11,429 nucleotides of DNA from assembly GCA_030740295.1 (NCBI GenBank), contig JASLXP010000042.1, forward strand, positions 1 through 11,429, in the 5' to 3' direction. Positions within the stretch are counted from its first letter, which is position 1. Every line of letters starts with the position of its first letter. This DNA is from Planctomycetota bacterium (GTDB taxonomy: Bacteria; Planctomycetota; PUPC01; JACPCR01). The position numbers and the translations under genes were made by a program. The notes under the pieces are model-generated. The model made no database searches. It had not been told where the DNA came from and saw only the letters and a program-made list of their open reading frames with translations. This document shows positions 1 to 7,364 of this stretch, piece by piece.

Positions 1-629
1 CAGGCAAGGCTGTTCCTATCGATGATCCGAGGCTGGATGCCATCTGGAAAAAGGCGGGTGAGCTGAAAATGCCGGTTCTGATACACGTGGCCGATCCTGT
101 TGCCTTCTTCAAACCGATAGATCGTTTCAACGAACGGTGGCTGCAATTGCATCGCCATCCGAACTGGAGCTTTTACGGTCCTGAATTTCCGCCCCGCAAA
201 GAGATTCTGGAACAGCGCAATCGCATGATGAAGAAGCATCCGAAAACGAACTTTATCGGCGCGCACATGGGCAACAATTCAGAGGATCTGATCACCGCGG
301 GCAAAGTGCTTGATGCGCATCCGAACTTTTCAATCGACATGTCTGCACGAGTCGCTGAGCTCGGCAGGCAGCCCTATTCCGCTCGAAAGTTCTTCATCAA
401 GTATCAGGATCGGATTCTGTTCGGCACGGATCGTTATCCCGGGCGGCCGTCACAGCCGCGATACAAGATTTACTATCGATTCCTCGAAACAGATGACGAG
501 TATTTCGATTACTATGACCACTATTTTCCTCCCACAGGCGAATGGAAGATTTATGGAATCTTTCTTCCGGACGGAGTGTTGAAGAAGGTCTACTACGAAA
601 ATGCTGAACGGCTGTTGGGGATAGAGTAA
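1..629 (+). CDS. Amidohydrolase-2 family metal-dependent hydrolase, C-terminal part (5' end outside window)
   Basis: The reading frame is open from base 3 to the TAA at 627-629 (209 codons). The ATG at 69 is internal, because conserved-looking sequence (PIDDPRLDAIWKKAGELK) runs straight into it from upstream. Counting from the ATG at 69, visible landmarks of the amidohydrolase-2 TIM barrel are the strand PVLIHVADP (residues 2-10, His6), IGAHMGN (63-69, His66, a usual metal or catalytic His), SIDMSARVAEL (88-98), and ILFGTDRYP (116-124, Asp121, the usual catalytic Asp late in the barrel). The tail YYENAERLLGI is the typical final helix of this family. Members hydrolyse or decarboxylate small cyclic or carboxylic substrates, and the substrate cannot be read from this fragment. 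The N-terminal HxH motif expected in the full protein lies outside the window. A 75-bp gap separates it from the downstream symporter gene, so the two may be cotranscribed. Confidence 0.85.
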   Translation, partial: GKAVPIDDPRLDAIWKKAGELKMPVLIHVADPVAFFKPIDRFNERWLQLHRHPNWSFYGPEFPPRKEILEQRNRMMKKHPKTNFIGAHMGNNSEDLITAGKVLDAHPNFSIDMSARVAELGRQPYSARKFFIKYQDRILFGTDRYPGRPSQPRYKIYYRFLETDDEYFDYYDHYFPPTGEWKIYGIFLPDGVLKKVYYENAERLLGIE

Positions 630-704
630 ACGTGCAAAACGTGGTCTTGGCGCTTCGCGACAAGATTCTCTGTTCGAACTGCCCTGAAGCATCACAGATA
701 AACA

Positions 705-2132
705 ATGCAACACGCCTTTCTAATCGCCTGCGCACTCCTGCTCATAGGGTTCATCTATCGGGTCCATTTCCGCTTTCTGCAGGTGCTGTACATTCCGGCA
801 TCCGTTATCGGTGGGCTGGTCGGTCTCATTCTCGGCCCTTACGTGCTCGGCCCCCGCCTCGTCGAATCCATCCCCATTATCGCCAATACCTATAACGCGC
901 TTTTACCGGCGGAGGCGTTCGAAATCCTCAGCAAGTGGCCGGGCTGGTTGATCGCTGTCGTGTTTGCCGGGCTCTACATGGAGAAGCCGGCGCGTTCGTT
1001 CAAAGAAAGCGCAAAGCTGGCCACCCGCGAAGGCATCATGGTCTGGATCATCGTCCTCGGCCAGATGACCATCGGAATTATTGCGTGCTGGTTCTTGATC
1101 AAGCCGTTTTATGAGGAAGTTCCATATTCGTTCGGGCAGCTAATCGAAACCGGGTTTGCCGGCGGCCACGGCACGGCTGCGGCCATGGGCCAGGTTTTCA
1201 AAAGCATCGGCTTTGAGGACGGCCACGATCTGGGCATTTTTATGGCGACGGTTGGCCTGGTTTACAGCGTCGTCTCGGGCATCGTGCTGGTTAACCTGGC
1301 GGTCCGGCGAGGATGGACCCGAGCGGGAGATGTGCAGATTCCAATTATTCAGGGAATGGAATCGCGCTCAGGCGAAGAGCCGGCCGCGTACGAAAAGGTC
1401 AGGCCCGAGGTCATCGATCCAATCGTATTCCAGGCATTAATTCTGGCCGCGGCCTTTGGTATCGGCTTCCTGCTGAGCAATATCGTTAATTGGTGGGTTC
1501 CGCAAATAGAGGAAGCGCTGCTCGTCATCGCGACCGGAGAAAGGATGCAGTCCTTCATTCCTGACATGGCCGAAAAAGTGAAAGAACTGCCCTTCTTCAT
1601 CTACACACTCGCGGGCGGCCTCATCGTCCGTGAGGGGATGCACGCTTTGAAGATTGACGACCTCATAGACATCCACAGCATCCGCCGACTGACTTCGGCG
1701 GCGATGGAGTTCCTCATCGTTTCCGCCATCGCCACGCTACGCATCGAGGCGGTGATCAAGATGATTGTGCCGCTCACTATTCTTCTGGTCGTTGCCTTCA
1801 TCTGGTGCGCGGTCTGCCTTCTCTGGATCGGCCGAAGGCTACTGCCGCCCGAATACTGGTTTGAACTGGGCATCATCAATTATGGGATGTCGACAGGTAC
1901 GACGGCCACAGGCTTCATGCTTCTGCGCATCGTGGACAAAGATCTCGATAGTGGCGCGGCTGAAGATTACGCGCTGGCCGCGCCGCTGTCCGCACCGTTC
2001 ATCGGCGGCGGGCTGTTGACCCTGGCGATGCCACTGATTCTTGAAGGCGCGGGCGTGGCTGTTCCTGCATTGATACTGGTGATCGCCATGGTCGCACTTT
2101 TTTTTACCGGTGTGAAACTCTCCGGCAGGTAA
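705..2132 (+). CDS. GltS-type sodium/glutamate symporter family membrane protein
   Basis: This is a 475-residue polytopic inner-membrane protein. Hydrophobic segments occur at about residues 3-18, 27-48, 80-92, 111-133, 177-199, 240-262, 332-346, 350-377, 384-392, 425-445 and 448-470. The diagnostic sites are two pseudo-symmetric motifs, GGHGTAAAMG (153-162) in the N-half and GMSTGTTATG (394-403) in the C-half. They correspond to the paired Gly/Thr-rich re-entrant hairpins of the glutamate:Na+ symporter family. It is longer than E. coli GltS (about 400 residues), mainly through the loop at 203-238 and the soluble stretch at 265-330. The ATG at 705 is the first possible start after an in-frame stop at 699-701. 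No clear Shine-Dalgarno sequence precedes it, which is a weakness of this start. The likely role is Na+-coupled uptake of glutamate or another small carboxylate, with substrate unproven. The next gene begins 2 nt after its stop. Confidence 0.85.
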   Translation: MQHAFLIACALLLIGFIYRVHFRFLQVLYIPASVIGGLVGLILGPYVLGPRLVESIPIIANTYNALLPAEAFEILSKWPGWLIAVVFAGLYMEKPARSFKESAKLATREGIMVWIIVLGQMTIGIIACWFLIKPFYEEVPYSFGQLIETGFAGGHGTAAAMGQVFKSIGFEDGHDLGIFMATVGLVYSVVSGIVLVNLAVRRGWTRAGDVQIPIIQGMESRSGEEPAAYEKVRPEVIDPIVFQALILAAAFGIGFLLSNIVNWWVPQIEEALLVIATGERMQSFIPDMAEKVKELPFFIYTLAGGLIVREGMHALKIDDLIDIHSIRRLTSAAMEFLIVSAIATLRIEAVIKMIVPLTILLVVAFIWCAVCLLWIGRRLLPPEYWFELGIINYGMSTGTTATGFMLLRIVDKDLDSGAAEDYALAAPLSAPFIGGGLLTLAMPLILEGAGVAVPALILVIAMVALFFTGVKLSGR

Positions 2133-2134
2133 CC

Positions 2135-2806
2135 ATGCGCACACACGATGAAGACGAAGAACTCCCCTGGAACGAAGAACAGTGGGAAGAATTCATGAAA
2201 CGGAGCGATGTCCGTTCGGCCAGATTTGGCGAACTGTTTGAGACACTCATCGATCATCCCGATCGGGACGAGATAATTGACAAAGAAATGGGCTGGGATC
2301 AGCGGCCTGACGATTGGGATGAGGAGGAAGAGGCGGCGCACATCGAAGAGATGAATCGAATCTGCGAGGAAGCACTCGATGACCCGGATATCGCCCGCCA
2401 GATGGAGGAGAGCGACCGCCAGCTCGAGGCCATACCTGCATACAACAAGGGCATGGAGTACGCGTTGAGGGTGCACCGGAAGCTGAAGCACCTGTTCGAG
2501 GCCGAAGATGACGGCGAGCCATGCGAAGACTTGATCGGCCTGATGTCAGGCTCTCACATAGTCTCCGCCAAGATCGCCGGCGGACACGGCATGGGGTACA
2601 CGGATGATGCCCTGTGCGGGAACATTGTGAATTGCAGGCGAGGTCTCAAAGGAGCTGAACAGGCGCTTCAATGTCTTGAGGACCTCAGGCAGGACAAAGT
2701 GATTTCCGATGAGGCCTATGCGGATCTGAAGGCCGATGGCGAAGAAGTGCGGCAACTGGTCATCGACCACATAGAGGAATTGCGAAAGAAAGTCTGGTGG
2801 GATTAG
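2135..2806 (+). CDS. Highly acidic protein of unknown function, coupled to the symporter gene
   Basis: I do not recognise a named family for this 223-residue protein. Residues 1-100 are strikingly acidic and Trp-containing (DEDEELPWNEEQWEEF at 5-20, DDWDEEEEAAHIEE at 59-72). From about 100 on it is mixed-charge and helical, with a small Gly/Cys-containing stretch (AKIAGGHGMGYTDDALCGNIVNC, 145-167) and a terminal amphipathic helix ending KKVWWD. It has no signal peptide or membrane segment, so it is probably cytoplasmic. The start is only 2 nt after the symporter stop, and GGCAGG in the end of that gene can serve as ribosome binding site, so translation is probably coupled. The pairing suggests, without proving, a partner or regulator of the transporter. 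The protein could also be a stress or DNA-mimic-like acidic protein. That it is a real gene is supported by the tight spacing, by clean reading through 670 bp, and by the converging gene that starts only after its stop. Confidence 0.7.
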   Translation: MRTHDEDEELPWNEEQWEEFMKRSDVRSARFGELFETLIDHPDRDEIIDKEMGWDQRPDDWDEEEEAAHIEEMNRICEEALDDPDIARQMEESDRQLEAIPAYNKGMEYALRVHRKLKHLFEAEDDGEPCEDLIGLMSGSHIVSAKIAGGHGMGYTDDALCGNIVNCRRGLKGAEQALQCLEDLRQDKVISDEAYADLKADGEEVRQLVIDHIEELRKKVWWD

Positions 2807-2845
2807 CGGGAACAGGATGTGTGGCGGAGTGCAATTCAATCCCGC
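2806..2845. terminator. Weak inverted repeat between convergent genes
   Basis: GCGGGA (2806-2811, overlapping the stop codon of the acidic-protein gene) is repeated inverted as TCCCGC at 2840-2845, 28 nt apart. It sits in the 66-bp gap between two converging genes, where a bidirectional terminator is expected. Neither side has a T-tract and the loop is long, so this is only a possible structure. Confidence 0.2.
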
Positions 2846-2872
2846 GAAACAGAATGCCAGAAGCATCGAGAT

Positions 2873-4705
2873 TTATTTCAGCTTCCTGAGCCAATCTGAA
2901 ACAACGGGCTCTCCGGGCCGGATCTCCAACGCCTCCTTCCATGCAGAGCGCGCATTTTCATTCTGGCCCATCAGTGCGTAGGCCAGGCCGAGGTTGGCGT
3001 GGGCCTCGAAATAATCCGGCTTGAGGCGGGCCGCGCTTTTGTAGTGTTTGATGGACTCTTCAGTCCGTTCATGGGCAGCCAGGATGGTGGCATATAGATA
3101 ATGGGCACTGGCATCATCCGACCTTAGCGTCACGGCTTTCTGAGCCGCGGCCTCTGCCTCGTCAAGCTTTCCAAGGATCTGAAAGAGGGTGGCCAGATTC
3201 CGGTGAATACCGGAGATATCCGGTCGTATGGCTGCCGCTTTCTGATAGCAATCCAGGGCTGTCTTCAGTTCTCCCGTCTGTTGATAGCCGCGGCCGAGGT
3301 TGTTGAAGGCGAGCGCGTGTGAAGGGTCAAACCGGATCGCCTGCCTGTTAGTTTCGATGACCTTTGGCCAGTTCTCCTGGTTGATGAATTTCAGACCAAG
3401 GTTGTAGAAGAAAGATGCGCGGGCCGGACCGCTCGGTTCCGGGGCGGGCAGCTCATTGAGCGTTCTGAAGACAGTCTTCGGAAGAGGTTGTCCACCCAGT
3501 TTGAGGCGTTTATGCAGGGCAACATAGAACTCGGTCGCCAGGAGACGATGGCCCTTGAGAGTAGGATGCACGTAGTCTTCGATCAGCTTTTTGCCGGTGA
3601 TGCCATTCTCCGAATGCGCTGCGAAGCTCTGCACTGCGTCCACACACGGCACATTCGCTGACGCGGCCAATTCACGAATCGCCTTGTTGATACCACTCAA
3701 CGCCCTTTGAGGGGACGCATCATTATCGCGGGCCTCTGTGAATGCCTCTCTGGCTTTCTCAAGGGTCTCTTTCACTCTCACGGGGTGCCTCGTCATGTCG
3801 CCAATCCGGAGGAGACATTGGCCCTTTCTGAAGTGGACCTCGGCATGGGTCGGGTCGAGCTCTTCGAGTTCATTCAACAGGACAAGCGCATCGTCATATT
3901 CTTCTGAGTCCAATAGTTGGCCGGCCTTTTCATATTTCTCTTTCCAGGCCTTCTGCTCCTTTAGCCGGAAGAGTCGGGAGGCATCCGGCCGCCAATCCTT
4001 AAGGGAACTCGGCATGGTGGAGACAATGATGGGCACCCTGTCATTCTGCGCGAGGGCGATAATCTCTCGATAGTTTTCCCTGAACCTTGCGATGACTACA
4101 TCTCGCTCCTGCTCGCTGCTCAGGTGAACTGTCTCCCTGTAGACCTCGGCTGGATTGGTCGCCTGTTTCGGTGAAAACATTTTCCGAAGGAGCTGCACCG
4201 ACCTCAGGCCACCTGGCTCTCTGCGACCCGCCCCGTGGGTCCGCTCCACGAATTCATTGTGGCCGGCGTAGAGGAGAATCACATCCGGCTGCAGCCTGAG
4301 AAACTCCGGCATCAGATCCAGGATGCGGTGGGTGCCGTAAGACATTGCCCCCAGGTTCAGCACTTCCCATTTCTTCTCTGGATGATCCCCCAGTTGATGG
4401 TGCAGCCAATGCCCGAAGGCTGTCTCTTTGCCGAATGGGAAACCATAGGTCGAAGAGCCGCCGAGGCACAGGATGCGCACGGTTCCCTCTGGCTTCCGCT
4501 CTGCGAAGCGAAGGGCGTGGAAGGCGCCCCGATACTCAGGGCGAACAACAAGCTCATCCCCATCACGCATGAACACTCGATACGCACCGTCCACCGGCCA
4601 GAGGAGGCGGCAGGCACCTTCCAGAACCAACAGAACCGCTGCCGGAAAGAGAATGCTGAGGCAGAGCAGTTTCTTGATTGGAATGTTCTGATTCGGCTCA
4701 CCCAT
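2873..4705 (-). CDS. Membrane-anchored SGNH/GDSL hydrolase with C-terminal TPR repeats
   Basis: This is a 610-residue protein. Residues 11-35 are a hydrophobic signal anchor, so the rest probably faces the periplasm. The SGNH catalytic blocks are in order: GGSSTYG (82-88, nucleophile probably Ser85), NLGAMSYG (117-124, oxyanion Gly119), YAGHNEF (146-152, Asn150), and DYVHP (377-381, Asp377/His380 of the catalytic triad). Between blocks III and V, a helical insert (about 245-330) contains a TPR-like pair. After the hydrolase domain come five tandem TPRs with an exact 34-residue period (430-463, 464-497, 498-531, 532-565, 566-599). The SGNH fold covers esterases and acetyl-transfer enzymes, including the AlgJ/AlgX-type proteins that O-acetylate polysaccharides, so acyl-ester chemistry on an envelope glycan is plausible but unproven. 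The start ATG has GAGG about 10 nt upstream. It is the last gene of the minus-strand block, 60 nt after the propeller gene. Confidence 0.85.
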   Translation of the reverse strand: MGEPNQNIPIKKLLCLSILFPAAVLLVLEGACRLLWPVDGAYRVFMRDGDELVVRPEYRGAFHALRFAERKPEGTVRILCLGGSSTYGFPFGKETAFGHWLHHQLGDHPEKKWEVLNLGAMSYGTHRILDLMPEFLRLQPDVILLYAGHNEFVERTHGAGRREPGGLRSVQLLRKMFSPKQATNPAEVYRETVHLSSEQERDVVIARFRENYREIIALAQNDRVPIIVSTMPSSLKDWRPDASRLFRLKEQKAWKEKYEKAGQLLDSEEYDDALVLLNELEELDPTHAEVHFRKGQCLLRIGDMTRHPVRVKETLEKAREAFTEARDNDASPQRALSGINKAIRELAASANVPCVDAVQSFAAHSENGITGKKLIEDYVHPTLKGHRLLATEFYVALHKRLKLGGQPLPKTVFRTLNELPAPEPSGPARASFFYNLGLKFINQENWPKVIETNRQAIRFDPSHALAFNNLGRGYQQTGELKTALDCYQKAAAIRPDISGIHRNLATLFQILGKLDEAEAAAQKAVTLRSDDASAHYLYATILAAHERTEESIKHYKSAARLKPDYFEAHANLGLAYALMGQNENARSAWKEALEIRPGEPVVSDWLRKLK

Positions 4706-4765
4706 TGATGGTGTTCCTCAGGAGAGGTATGGCCGAATTCTCAGCAGAATGCCGCGCTGAAGCAA

Positions 4766-6415
4766 TTAGAGGTCGTCGAGGGGAGGTGCGATCTCTTCAA
4801 CACCTTTGGGGGCTCCGGGTGCTTCTTTCTTGGCGCCGGCAGCCGGTTTCAACAGCTCCACATCTTCGAATGGCGTGCCGGCCGCCGGTGGTTCGAGGGC
4901 AAAGATCTTTCCGGAGTTTGTCCCCAGCACGATCAGGGGTTCACTCGACGTCTGCGGGATGTATTTGAACGGGGAGATGTCATAGCTCCACCTTACCGCG
5001 CCTGCTTTCAGGTTTATGCCCGCCATCAGGTTGTCCCTGGTAAGGCAGTAGACCTCGCCTTCCCCTTGCGAAATGATTTTGGTGACGCCCTGCACATACC
5101 AGATCTCTTTGGCGGTCTTGCGATCCAGAGCGTGCAGCCCTCCGCCATTCGAGATGGCCAGCACAAGGTCATCGCCGTGCAGCACGGGGGCTTCTGTAAT
5201 TGGGCCGCTGAGAAGAGCTTCCCAGGTTCCAAAATCTCCCACCTTGGGAATCGTCCCGCCCGCGTAATCGACACCGATCAGGTACTGGTCTTTTGTTCCG
5301 ACGATTACCATCGGCCTGTCGCCTCTCCTATCCAGGACAGGAGCGGACGAGACCTCTCTGAGAATCTTAGAGAAACGCCAGGCATATTTTTGAGTGGCCA
5401 GATTGAGATTGTAGAGGTAGCCATTGTCCGTTGAGAACAAGAGCGTGCCCTTGCCGCTCAAAGCCAACGGCTCACGAACCGCGCCTAGACACAGGATGTG
5501 CCAGGCTGCAAATTTATGTTTGCGGTTATAGAGATTGATGCGGCCGTTGGTTGCGCCCAAAACCAGATGGTCTGTGCCATATTCTATGGGGGTGGTGCTG
5601 ACGGCAAAAGGCAGCGGTCTTCGCCAGTCATAGACTCCCAGTGCCGGTTCCTGGATGAAATAAAGGATGTCCGCGGAGACCACGTAAATGCCGTTTCCAG
5701 TCAGCAGGGGTTGGCGGTCAAGCAGTTGCTCAAACTCAAAGATCCAATCAAGCTTGCCTTCGTCCTTTGTCAGGCCCAGCACCTCACGCCGGCTGGTTTC
5801 GACGAGCACGTTGTCTGTGGTTACAGCGACACTGGTGACCTGGAGATCACCGAGGTCCGTTCTCTTCCACAGGAGTTTGAACCCAGTCAGATTGAAAGTC
5901 TCTGTCTTCAGAAACTCGACATCCTCCTGTTCCAATATTACCAGCCCTTTTCTCCGGTGTGGATCGTAGGGCACCATCGGTTTCCTTCCGGGTGCTACCG
6001 GCCAGTTGCGGACAAAAGCATTGATCAGGGCTGACGCGTCGCCGGCGATGCTACGCACGACATTGGTAGAAAAGTTCTCGCCTGGGACTTTTGGCTTCTT
6101 TTCATACTTCCCTATCTCGAGGAAGTCCTTCAGGCGTTTGATAAAGCCTCGTTTCTCTACTTTCTTGAGTCCGATTTCCTTGGCGAAGTCATCAAGTTCT
6201 TCTTCTTCTTTATGCCGCTTGAAAGGAATGGCGCGCCTCAGCAATGGAAGCGGCGATAGAAACCCACGCTTCTTCGGCTTGGCTTCTTCCGTCTTTTGGG
6301 GAGCTGCAGGGAGCGGCGCCGCCACAGGTCTGCTTTGTCTGCGCGGCGGGTAGCTCTCACCCGACAGGGGCGAAAACAACGCAAATACCGCAACAAGTAT
6401 TGCTGCTTGTTTCAT
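4766..6415 (-). CDS. Secreted PQQ-like (BamB-type) beta-propeller protein with basic N-terminal linker
   Basis: This is a 549-residue protein of unknown role. Residues 1-20 look like a Sec signal peptide (two charged or polar residues, then AAILVAVFALFSPLSG) with no lipobox Cys, so it is probably periplasmic or secreted. Residues 22-112 are a Pro- and Lys/Arg-rich linker with repeated KKRGF/KRGFI elements (49-53, 88-92). From about 155 to 510 there are repeating beta-blade patterns of the PQQ-like type: hydrophobic strand, short turn, then a Gly-x-hydrophobic-x-Ala-Leu-D/N strand followed by K/T-x-x-hydrophobic-W. Examples are NGRINLYNRKHKFAAW (290-305), DNGYLYNLNLATQKYAW (330-346), NGGGLHALDRKTAKEIW (423-439), DNLMAGINLKAGAVRW (461-476) and SGKIFALEP (501-509). 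The tail 511-549 is Pro/Ala/Glu-rich. BamB and some quinoprotein dehydrogenases share this fold. No enzyme motif is visible, so a scaffold role is more likely. AAGGA six nt before the ATG supports the start, and a promoter lies upstream (6457-6485). Confidence 0.8.
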   Translation of the reverse strand: MKQAAILVAVFALFSPLSGESYPPRRQSRPVAAPLPAAPQKTEEAKPKKRGFLSPLPLLRRAIPFKRHKEEEELDDFAKEIGLKKVEKRGFIKRLKDFLEIGKYEKKPKVPGENFSTNVVRSIAGDASALINAFVRNWPVAPGRKPMVPYDPHRRKGLVILEQEDVEFLKTETFNLTGFKLLWKRTDLGDLQVTSVAVTTDNVLVETSRREVLGLTKDEGKLDWIFEFEQLLDRQPLLTGNGIYVVSADILYFIQEPALGVYDWRRPLPFAVSTTPIEYGTDHLVLGATNGRINLYNRKHKFAAWHILCLGAVREPLALSGKGTLLFSTDNGYLYNLNLATQKYAWRFSKILREVSSAPVLDRRGDRPMVIVGTKDQYLIGVDYAGGTIPKVGDFGTWEALLSGPITEAPVLHGDDLVLAISNGGGLHALDRKTAKEIWYVQGVTKIISQGEGEVYCLTRDNLMAGINLKAGAVRWSYDISPFKYIPQTSSEPLIVLGTNSGKIFALEPPAAGTPFEDVELLKPAAGAKKEAPGAPKGVEEIAPPLDDL

Positions 6416-6456
6416 AAGACATCCTTAGATCAAACAGTTATGTCCCAAAGCTCAGG

Positions 6457-6485
6457 ATTGTAGTGAGCGGCGGGTGAGGCTTCAA
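6457..6485 (-). promoter_or_regulatory. Sigma70-like promoter for the propeller gene
   Basis: On the minus strand, TTGAAG (6480-6485) and TACAAT (6457-6462) are separated by exactly 17 nt. They match TTGACA at 4 of 6 positions and TATAAT at 5 of 6. The start of transcription would fall near 6450, giving a leader of about 35 nt with AAGGA before the ATG at 6415. This would give the propeller and SGNH/TPR genes a promoter independent of the gene at 6558-7364. Confidence 0.5.
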
Positions 6486-6540
6486 GGAGGATAGGTTCAT
6501 TTGAAATAGTGAAGACTCCCATGATCTCCCGCGAAATCAA

Positions 6541-6560
6541 TGAACGGAGGACTTCGTTCA
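6541..6560 (-). terminator. Short hairpin overlapping the stop of the MshEN-like gene
   Basis: TGAACG (6541-6546) and CGTTCA (6555-6560) form a perfect 6-bp inverted repeat with an 8-nt loop. The right arm contains the stop codon (6558-6560) of the minus-strand gene. No T-tract follows, so termination would be weak at best. It may instead mark an intercistronic processing or attenuation point upstream of the internal promoter. Confidence 0.25.
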
Positions 6561-7364
6561 GTGACTCAGCAGCATGGAGAACATCTCACGCCTGTGCCTC
6601 GGTTCATTACAGCAAAGCAGCAGAATTTCGACACGCAGTCGGATATCTGAATCGTCTGTGAATCGAAAGAGGTGCCCTGTCCACTTTTTCTCGCGGATCA
6701 GGATTTTCAGTTCCACCAGGTCATCAATCGCGTGCTGGACCTCCTTCCGACTTTCGTCCAGCGTATCCACGAAGTGTTTCAGATCATAAGTCTCGCCCTG
6801 ACGGTGAACCACGTGACTGATGATGCCCAAGTGTACCAGGGATCGAACGCCCTCAGCGATCAACTGCTTTGCCTCGCCGAGACGGGCCTCATCGAGCCCG
6901 GACATGCCAGGAGCCCCCTCCTGGCTCTGGGACGCCTCCTGAATAATCTGAACCAGTTTTGAGCCATCCCCGTGTCTGGCCTGAATCTCGTTGAGCAGGT
7001 CGTCTTTCTGTTGTTCCGTGATCGTCATCTGATCGACAAGAATATCACCAATGGTTCTTTCGTAATTCTCATCCGCCTGTATCTCCATGCATCGTCCGGC
7101 CTGCTGTTCGGTCACCATGTCATGTTGAATCGCGTCCATGATCAACTGCATGTCCGGATTCAGCGCATACATCAGGGCCTGGACATGGAGAATGTTCCGT
7201 ACGTCATCCGATTCGAGGGCGCCCATTCCGACCAGAATCTCGCCCAGTCTTTTCCGAGCGTGCTTGCGATCCTCCTGAGCGGCCAAGGCCTTGGCGAGTT
7301 GCGGCCTTCGTATCAGACCTGATCGAACGGCGATCAGCCCGAAAAGTTCTTCGTTTCCTGCCAT
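6558..7364 (-). CDS. MshEN/GspE-N-like repeat protein with possible winged-helix C-terminus
   Basis: This is a 268-residue, probably cytoplasmic protein with no signal peptide. The N-terminal half contains four copies of the pattern x-L/F-G-x-x-hydrophobic-hydrophobic-x-x-G-hydrophobic-x(5)-L-x(6)-Q, at about 7-30, 39-62, 75-97 and 103-128. The second copy (RLGEILVGMG, 39-48, to Gln62) is the best match to the 24-residue motif that in MshEN/GspE-N domains forms a cyclic-di-GMP site. The first copy has LFG instead of RLG, and the third and fourth are degenerate, so ligand binding is uncertain. An acidic, Gln- and Gly-containing linker (131-160) leads to a C-terminal part (165-268) with helix-helix-strand character (DESRKEVQHAIDDLVELKILI then KKWTGHLFRFTDD), suggestive of a winged helix. 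The usual secretion ATPase domain is absent. The ATG at 7364 is the first start after an in-frame stop at 7383-7385, and its SD (AGAG) is weak. It is divergent from the uridylyltransferase gene. Confidence 0.7.
   Translation of the reverse strand: MAGNEELFGLIAVRSGLIRRPQLAKALAAQEDRKHARKRLGEILVGMGALESDDVRNILHVQALMYALNPDMQLIMDAIQHDMVTEQQAGRCMEIQADENYERTIGDILVDQMTITEQQKDDLLNEIQARHGDGSKLVQIIQEASQSQEGAPGMSGLDEARLGEAKQLIAEGVRSLVHLGIISHVVHRQGETYDLKHFVDTLDESRKEVQHAIDDLVELKILIREKKWTGHLFRFTDDSDIRLRVEILLLCCNEPRHRREMFSMLLSH

Noticed and set aside
632..895. A GTG-started 87-codon frame just upstream of the symporter
   Set aside because: It overlaps the symporter start out of frame and its Arg/Pro/His-rich composition is typical of a shifted frame.
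1967..2491. A 174-codon open frame on the minus strand
   Set aside because: It spans the end of the symporter and the start of the acidic-protein gene in antisense and shows no family features.
4731..4753. Small stem (ATTCT, loop CAGC, AGAAT, with flanking GGC/GCC) between the propeller and SGNH genes
   Set aside because: The stem is short, bulged and AT-rich without a T-tract, too weak to call a terminator.
5498..6034. A 178-codon open frame on the plus strand
   Set aside because: It lies wholly opposite the propeller gene, whose blade pattern is continuous there. It is a shadow frame.
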